From assembly GCF_024341905.1 (NCBI RefSeq), contig NZ_BQXY01000008.1, positions 1-64,000 of the forward strand: 64,000 nucleotides of DNA, in the 5' to 3' direction. Both the position numbers and the translations under genes were made by a program. Under the pieces are notes generated by a model. That model saw only the letters and a list, made by a program, of their open reading frames with translations. It was not told where the DNA came from and did no database searches. Shown piece by piece: positions 58,532 through 64,000 of the stretch. How positions within the stretch are numbered: position 1 is the stretch's first letter; the number at the start of each line of letters is the position of its first letter. This stretch comes from Clostridium folliculivorans. GTDB taxonomy: Bacteria; Bacillota; Clostridia; Clostridiales; Clostridiaceae.

Positions 58532-60580
58532 ATGAAATTCAAAACTATCAAGAAAAAACTTATACTAACATTTATATTAATAATATTAGTGCCTATGTGT
58601 ACTACCGGTATTATTTCAAATGTAATACTCTATAATAATCTAAAGTCTTCTTATGTTAGCTCCATAGAGAAGTCGGTGACAGGTGTAAATAATGTCATAG
58701 ATGAAAGTTATAATGGCTACGAAGCTGCGCTATCTCAAATTACAGAGGATTCTGTAGTAAAAGCGGCTCTATCAAATCCTGGTGGAACATTAGTAAAAAA
58801 AGAGCTTACAGGAATAATTAATAGTAATCCTAAAATACTAAATGCTTATGTTGCAACTGAAGATAAAGGAATGTATATATTCCCTGAAACTAAGCTTCCA
58901 GAAGGGTATAATCCAACAGAAAAATCTTGGTATAAAGATACAATGTCAAATGATATGATACTTTGGCAGGATGCTTATAAGGATGTGGCAACCGGTAAAA
59001 TTGTAGTGACAGCTACAAAAAAGGTGTTAGATGATTCAGGGAAAGCTGTAGGGGTTGCTGGGATAGATATTGATATAACTAATATAGCTGTATTGTTTAA
59101 GAGTACTAAAATTGAAAAAACAGGTGAGATATTGCTGTTGGATAGAACAGGAATAGTCTTAGCAACTAAGAATAACGACTTGTTAGGAAAAAACTTAAAT
59201 CCGGATAGAGTGAATACTAATGCTGATACTAAAGATCAAAAAGTAGAAGATGCTTTTAGTGATAAAACTGAGATGTCTTGGATGAAACCATTATTAGAAG
59301 GTAAGTCTAATTTTGTTCAAGTCAAGTTTAATGGAACAAGTAAGTTTATCTATTATATAAGTAATGAAAAGTCTGGTTGGAAGCTTATGGGTATGATGGA
59401 TACAAGTGAGGTATATTCAAAAATACTTTCTAATGTACTAATACTAGCTGGATTCTTTGTTCTATTTATTGTAGGTGCTTTGATGGTTGGACTATGGATT
59501 TCAAGGAGCTTAACAAAGCCGATTAATCACTTGAAAGAAGCTATGAAAAAAGGTGAAGCTGGTGATTTGACTGTAGTAACAAACATAAATAGTTCTGATG
59601 AGCTAGGTGAATTAGGAAGTAGATTTTCTAATATGATTAGTAGTGTTAAAAATTTAGTTACGTCAGTGAAAAGTTCTGCTGATAATGTACTAAGTTTTTC
59701 AGAAGATCTTACTAAACGAGCAGAAGAGGTTACATCTTCTTCAGAAGAAATAGCGAGAGTTATTGATGAAATTTCAAAAGGTGTTCAAGAACAAGCATAT
59801 GAAGTAGATAAAGCATCTGAGATTGCAACGGAGTTTAACAATAATTTATCTAAGATTAAAGATTATAATAATAAGATAAATACAGAAAGTAAAGAGATGG
59901 AAGCTAGCAGTGAAAAGACAATGGTTGCGTTTAAGGAGCTTAAAACAAAAAATGAAAGCACTATAAACGGAGTTTCTGAGATTTCTGAAAGTATCGGAGT
60001 TTTAGTGAAGGAGACTGAGGATATTGGTCAGATATTGAGCACAATTCTAAATATCTCATCTCAAACTAATTTATTAGCTTTAAATGCGGCTATAGAAGCT
60101 GCAAGAGCAGGAGAATCTGGAAGAGGCTTTGCTGTAGTTGCTGAAGAAGTTAGAATGCTTGCAGAACAGTCTGGTGAATCTGCTGTGAATATAAGGAATA
60201 TAATAACTAGAGTTATAGAAACTACTAAAACTGCTGCAGTTAGTATGGACAATATTAAAGCTGATGTAGAAAACCAAAATTCAGCAATGTCTACTACAGA
60301 GCAAAGTTTTGTTAGTTTAAGTGAATCCATTGAAAGTATAATAGGAAAAATTATTTCAATGAATGAAAGTATAGAATTAATGTTAACTAACAGTGGGATA
60401 CTTACTTCAAATATACATAACATTTCCTTCGTATCTGAGCAGTCCGCAGCAGCTGCTGAAGAAGTTAATGCTAGCGTATCTAACCAATTAAATGATATGC
60501 AAAACGTAAAAGCGCAAGCAGATGAGCTTTATAATCTAGCTCAAGCATTAGAGACGCTTATAGAAAAATTTCAAGTTTAA
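58532..60580 (+). CDS. Methyl-accepting chemotaxis protein with dCACHE sensor
   Basis: The start is ATG 58532, 7 nt after ACGGAGGT. The 682-residue receptor has TM1 (about 10-34), an extracytoplasmic double-CACHE domain (about 40-285, with [11 protein letters not shown] and VAGIDIDI), TM2 (about 293-317), HAMP (about 318-372) and a long cytoplasmic signalling coiled coil. The coiled coil's hairpin tip is [20 protein letters not shown]. The ligand, likely a small organic molecule, is unknown. It is monocistronic. Confidence 0.93.
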   Translation: MKFKTIKKKLILTFILIILVPMCTTGIISNVILYNNLKSSYVSSIEKSVTGVNNVIDESYNGYEAALSQITEDSVVKAALSNPGGTLVKKELTGIINSNPKILNAYVATEDKGMYIFPETKLPEGYNPTEKSWYKDTMSNDMILWQDAYKDVATGKIVVTATKKVLDDSGKAVGVAGIDIDITNIAVLFKSTKIEKTGEILLLDRTGIVLATKNNDLLGKNLNPDRVNTNADTKDQKVEDAFSDKTEMSWMKPLLEGKSNFVQVKFNGTSKFIYYISNEKSGWKLMGMMDTSEVYSKILSNVLILAGFFVLFIVGALMVGLWISRSLTKPINHLKEAMKKGEAGDLTVVTNINSSDELGELGSRFSNMISSVKNLVTSVKSSADNVLSFSEDLTKRAEEVTSSSEEIARVIDEISKGVQEQAYEVDKASEIATEFNNNLSKIKDYNNKINTESKEMEASSEKTMVAFKELKTKNESTINGVSEISESIGVLVKETEDIGQILSTILNISSQTNLLALNAAIEAARAGESGRGFAVVAEEVRMLAEQSGESAVNIRNIITRVIETTKTAAVSMDNIKADVENQNSAMSTTEQSFVSLSESIESIIGKIISMNESIELMLTNSGILTSNIHNISFVSEQSAAAAEEVNASVSNQLNDMQNVKAQADELYNLAQALETLIEKFQV

Positions 60581-60607
60581 TTATTAGAGTAATAGTACTT
60601 GCTTTTT

Positions 60608-60645
60608 ACCAAAAATCCACGATAGAAATATCGTGGATTTTTAAT
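60608..60645 (+). terminator. Terminator after the chemoreceptor gene
   Basis: AAAATCCACGATA / TATCGTGGATTTTT, almost the same as the ssrA terminator. Confidence 0.85.
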
Positions 60646-60798
60646 GTATAGTAAATCATAAAAAGTGGATGAAAAATTGTCAATATAGTCGCTTTAGTAA
60701 CTTTTTTAATTTATAATAAAAAAGACTTATAAAGCACTATATTATAAACTTAATAATCATCACAAAATAAATACAATATTTATATAAGGAGTTATTAA

Positions 60799-61764
60799 AT
60801 GAAATACTACTTAGCGCCAATGGAAGGAATTACTGGATACATATATAGAAATACTTATGAAAAGTTTTTTCATAATATCGATAAATATTTCACACCATTT
60901 ATTGTTGCAAATAAGGGATTAAGCCTTAAAACTAGAGAATTAAGGGATGTATTACCTGAAAATAATAAAGGAATGAACATAGTTCCTCAAATACTTACTA
61001 ACGATTATGAAGGTTTTATTAATACTACTAAAAAACTACAACAGTTAGGGTATAATGAAGTTAATTTAAACTTAGGATGTCCTGCTGGAACAGTAGTTAA
61101 AAAAAATAGGGGCTCAGGATTTTTAGCTATAAGAGAAGAACTTGATATATTTTTAAGTGAAATATACAAAATGGATGATGTGAAAATTTCCATAAAAACT
61201 AGAATAGGAAAAGATAGTCCAGAAGAATTTTATGAGTTAATAAAAATCTATAATAAATATCCTATAGAAGAATTGATTATTCATCCAAGAACACAAAAGG
61301 ACTTTTATGGAAATAAACCTAATCTAGAGGTGTTTAAAGACGCGTTATCTTCAAGCACTAATCCAGTATGCTATAATGGTGACATTTTTACTGTTAGCGA
61401 CTATAAAAATATAACTGAAACTTTTCCAGAAGTGAAAGCAGTAATGCTTGGAAGGGGGATACTAGCTAATCCAGGATTAATGGATTTGATAAGAAACAAT
61501 ACTAAGACAGATAAAAAAATATTGAAAGATTTTCATGATGAAATTTTTAAGCAATACATAGAATTATTTAACGAAGATAGAAATGCAATATTTAGAATGA
61601 AAGAATTATGGGGGTATATGAGTCACATATTCTCTGATAATAAAAAGTATATTAAAAAAATAAGAAAGTCAGAAAAGTTAAGTGATTATAATGAAGCTGT
61701 GTCAAGTTTATTTGAAGAGCAGGAGATTATAGAAGGAGCGGGATTGTTTTATAATCAAGATTAA
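60799..61764 (+). CDS. tRNA-dihydrouridine synthase
   Basis: The 321-residue FMN enzyme reduces uridine to dihydrouridine in tRNA D-loops using NADPH. The barrel opens YYLAPMEGITGYIYRNTY, the catalytic Cys94 is in NLGCPAGTVVKKNRGSGF, and the K/R contacts ISIKTRIG-like (KISIKTRIG), IHPRTQKDFYGN and GRGILANPGL are present. It is the DusB/DusC-like bacterial type; which uridine is modified is not determined. RBS TAAGGAG. It is 32 bp upstream of the exonuclease gene and likely cotranscribed. Confidence 0.93.
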   Translation: MKYYLAPMEGITGYIYRNTYEKFFHNIDKYFTPFIVANKGLSLKTRELRDVLPENNKGMNIVPQILTNDYEGFINTTKKLQQLGYNEVNLNLGCPAGTVVKKNRGSGFLAIREELDIFLSEIYKMDDVKISIKTRIGKDSPEEFYELIKIYNKYPIEELIIHPRTQKDFYGNKPNLEVFKDALSSSTNPVCYNGDIFTVSDYKNITETFPEVKAVMLGRGILANPGLMDLIRNNTKTDKKILKDFHDEIFKQYIELFNEDRNAIFRMKELWGYMSHIFSDNKKYIKKIRKSEKLSDYNEAVSSLFEEQEIIEGAGLFYNQD

Positions 61765-61796
61765 AAAGTATTATAAAAAGATCAAATTGAGGGAAA

Positions 61797-62717
61797 ATGA
61801 ATTTTATAGCTATAGATTTTGAAACTGCAAATGAAAAGAGGAATAGTCCATGCTCAATCGGTATTGTAGTTGTTAAAAATGGGCATGTAGTAGAAAAAAT
61901 ACATCATTTAATAAGACCTAAAGAAATGAGATTTATGCCAATTAATATTGGAATTCACGGGATAAGACCCAGTATGGTTGAAAATGAGTCGGAATTTGAT
62001 AAGGTATGGGAAAGCATTAAGCATTATTTTAATGAAAGTTTAGTAATAGCCCATAATGCGTCTTTTGATATATCGGTTTTGAGAAACAGTGCACAACTTT
62101 ATGATATAAAGCTTCCGAGTTTTAAATATATTTGTACCATGAAACTTGCTAGAAATTTTTATAAAGGAATTGAAAATGCAAGATTGAATACAGTTAATGA
62201 TTTTTTAGGATATGAGTTTAAGCATCATGATGCACTATATGACGCGCTTGCATGTAGTAATATATTGCTCAATATATCGGAAGAATTAGGATGTAAAGCT
62301 ATTGATGAAATATCTAAATTGATAGGAGTAACTATAGGAACTGTAGATAGCAATGGATATACTCCTTCATCAATCAAAACAAAAGTTTTTAAAACTTCTA
62401 ATAGAAAGTATCAACCTAAGATGGAGAGCATATTTGAAAAATTAGATAGTGATTTGTTTAGAGATGAAATGGTTATATTTACTGGGAAATTGACTTCTAT
62501 GTCTAGAGATGAAGCAATGAGGTTAGTTAAAAAACTTGGTGGTAATACGGGGAGTTCGGTTACTAGAAATACAACAATCTTAGTTACTAATATGAAAGAC
62601 ATAAAGGACTTACGTAGAGAAGAAATGAGTGTTAAGCTGAAAAAGGCATTGGACTTAAGTTCAAAAGGGCAGGATATAAAGTTTTTAAATGAAGAAGAAT
62701 TTTTGCAACTAAAATAA
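61797..62717 (+). CDS. DEDDh 3'-5' exonuclease with C-terminal BRCT domain
   Basis: The 306-residue protein has a DnaQ-like exonuclease domain (about 1-170) with ExoI DFET (Asp7, Glu9), ExoII HNASFDISVLR and ExoIII HHDALYDA. After a linker, a BRCT domain (about 218-305, MVIFTGKLTSMSRDEAMRLVKKLGGNTGSSVTRNTTILV) follows. It resembles PolIII epsilon-like proofreaders that act alone in DNA repair, the BRCT domain giving DNA or protein contact. RBS is GAGGGAA. Confidence 0.92.
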   Translation: MNFIAIDFETANEKRNSPCSIGIVVVKNGHVVEKIHHLIRPKEMRFMPINIGIHGIRPSMVENESEFDKVWESIKHYFNESLVIAHNASFDISVLRNSAQLYDIKLPSFKYICTMKLARNFYKGIENARLNTVNDFLGYEFKHHDALYDALACSNILLNISEELGCKAIDEISKLIGVTIGTVDSNGYTPSSIKTKVFKTSNRKYQPKMESIFEKLDSDLFRDEMVIFTGKLTSMSRDEAMRLVKKLGGNTGSSVTRNTTILVTNMKDIKDLRREEMSVKLKKALDLSSKGQDIKFLNEEEFLQLK

Positions 62718-62751
62718 TTAAATAAAAATTCTTACTTCTATAAAAAAATAA

Positions 62752-62792
62752 TAAAAAACACTGATTATTAGATATCAGTGTTTTTTTTGGAT
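62752..62792 (+). terminator. Terminator after the exonuclease gene
   Basis: AAAAAACACTGAT / ATATCAGTGTTTTTTTT with a 5-6-nt loop. Confidence 0.85.
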
Positions 62793-63009
62793 ATTTTTAT
62801 GATATAATTAAATAAAGTTAAAAAATTAACTATTTTGTAATAAGTACTTGCGTTAATATGGTTATTGTTACATAATTAAAGTAGATAAACTTTTAATACA
62901 ATATTACGTAATAGAGGTTTATATAGTGTCGTAATTTTATATATTATTCATAATGTAACACTAGTTTCAGTAGCAATACTGATGTCAATATGTTTTTGGA
63001 GGACAACAG

Positions 63010-64000
63010 ATGATAAAAAAGATATTAGCTATTGGTTTAAGCCTGTTTTTAATCATACCGATGGTTTCTTGTTCAAAAAAAGATGAAAAAGTTGATAAGT
63101 ATGCTACTAAAATGGACACTATTATGCATTTAACAGCTTATGGTCCTAATGCTAGCGAAGCAATAGATGAAGCTTTTAAAAGAGTAGATGAAATCGAAAA
63201 GATAGCAAGCAGTTCAATAGAGACCAGTGATGTAAATAAGATTAATGAAGCTGCAGGTAAAGAATACGTAAAGGTACATCCTGAGATTGTTAAGATTATA
63301 AAAACTTCAATTGAGTATTCTAAGATCAGTAATGGAGCTTTTGATATAACAGTAAGTCCACTTATAAAACTGTGGGGGATTGGTACAGATCAAGAGAGAG
63401 TTCCAGCTGATTCTGAAATTAAGGATAAATTAGCACTTGTAGGATATAAAAATATTAGTATTAATGAGTCAGACAATAGTGTTAAGCTTATGAAAGCTGG
63501 TATGGCTATAGATCTTGGAGGAGTTGCTAAAGGATTTACAGCAGATGAAATAGTAAAGGTTTTTAAAAAATATGGTGTCAATAGTGCTATTATAAATCTT
63601 GGTGGCAGTTCCATATATACACTTGGAGTTAAACCAGATAAAACCCAATGGTCTGTGGCAATTCAGAACCCAAGGAAAGAAAAAAATGAAGGTAATATTG
63701 GTATTGTTAAACTAAATCAAGGCGCACTTTCTACCTCTGGAGATTATCAGAGATTTTTTATAAAGGATGGTAAGCGCTATCACCATATACTAGATCCATT
63801 CACTGGATATCCGGCAGATGCAGGGGTAATGAGCGATACTATACTTATTGATAGTAGTATAGCTGATTGCAATATGCTTGCAGATATTCTTACAAAAGTC
63901 ACTTTTGTAAGTGGTGTGGATAAGGGAATGAAAATTATTGATAGTATAAAAGGAATATCCTGTATGGCTGTAACTACAGATTTTAAAATATATAAATCCT
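63010..64000 (+). CDS. ApbE-family FAD:protein FMN transferase, lipoprotein (3' end outside window)
   Basis: ATG 63010 follows TTGGAGGA. The frame stays open to the window edge (330 codons). It begins with a lipoprotein signal ending MVSC (Cys21), so unlike the cytosolic paralogue at 38301 it is anchored outside the membrane. Motifs are FDITVSPLIKLWGIG, AIDLGGVAKGFTADEI, INLGGSSIYTLG and YHHILDPFTGYPAD. It should flavinylate exported or membrane targets such as RnfG/RnfD-type or extracellular electron-transfer proteins. None of these targets is visible in the window. Confidence 0.92.
   Translation, partial: MIKKILAIGLSLFLIIPMVSCSKKDEKVDKYATKMDTIMHLTAYGPNASEAIDEAFKRVDEIEKIASSSIETSDVNKINEAAGKEYVKVHPEIVKIIKTSIEYSKISNGAFDITVSPLIKLWGIGTDQERVPADSEIKDKLALVGYKNISINESDNSVKLMKAGMAIDLGGVAKGFTADEIVKVFKKYGVNSAIINLGGSSIYTLGVKPDKTQWSVAIQNPRKEKNEGNIGIVKLNQGALSTSGDYQRFFIKDGKRYHHILDPFTGYPADAGVMSDTILIDSSIADCNMLADILTKVTFVSGVDKGMKIIDSIKGISCMAVTTDFKIYKS

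Overview
The window reads as a chromosomal segment of a low-GC, spore-forming-type Firmicute of Clostridium sensu stricto. Evidence for this is the very AT-rich intergenic DNA, strong AGGAGG ribosome binding sites, many TTG/GTG starts, an ssrA tag reading AEDNFALAA, a potassium-type membrane pyrophosphatase, rubredoxin, and the order rpoN - cggR - gapA - pgk - tpiA - gpmI - eno - secG - rnr - smpB - ssrA. That order is the one I remember from C. acetobutylicum and its relatives. No species can be named from the sequence alone.

Region 1 (1-31.8 kb) is mostly core genome. It opens with the tail of a BMP-type nucleoside ABC permease, a MecA-like penicillin-binding protein on the minus strand and a BMP lipoprotein. 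Then come sigma-54, the glycolytic regulator CggR and the lower-glycolysis genes. A four-gene glutamine-type amino-acid ABC transporter lies between gpmI and eno. SecG, the pyrophosphatase, rubredoxin, RNase R, a nitroreductase, a Fur-boxed formate/nitrite-family channel, SmpB, a TPR protein and tmRNA follow. A small patch after ssrA holds a pentapeptide-repeat protein and a free-standing LAGLIDADG endonuclease.

Region 2 (31.8-50 kb) is accessory. It contains a complete lic-type beta-glucoside PTS operon (licR, EIIB, EIIC, EIIA and a GH1 phospho-glucosidase) with a cre site and a more Bacillus-like base composition. It also contains a divergent LysR/ApbE versus FMN-reductase/flavoprotein-reductase locus laid out like the hydroxycinnamate reductase (hcr) loci of lactobacilli, a DUF2249 gene behind a CRP/FNR-type palindrome, and an OFA-family MFS transporter beside a LytST-like two-component system. 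At 48.7-49.5 kb lies the wreck of an older PTS locus: an intact-looking RAT antiterminator and terminator leader, a 22-codon EIIA stub and the last third of an EIIB gene.

Region 3 (50-64 kb) has a methyltransferase, DUF3243, asnB under an Asn T-box, an orphan PAS histidine kinase with a membrane partner, a second GH1 phospho-glucosidase, a chemoreceptor, a Dus enzyme, an exonuclease-BRCT protein and the start of an ApbE lipoprotein.

The least explained content is intergenic. Several families of short, palindromic, non-coding elements recur between the genes. One has GATGAACCACTTC-type arms (about 95 bp, at least four full copies plus compound and mini forms). One has ATAGGGTTCC ends. One is a 170-205 bp extended hairpin. 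One is a short ACATTCGGAAAGGCAGATGCG motif followed by a hairpin. In two of the families the stems differ between copies while pairing and loop are kept, which suggests structured RNA or maintained palindromes.
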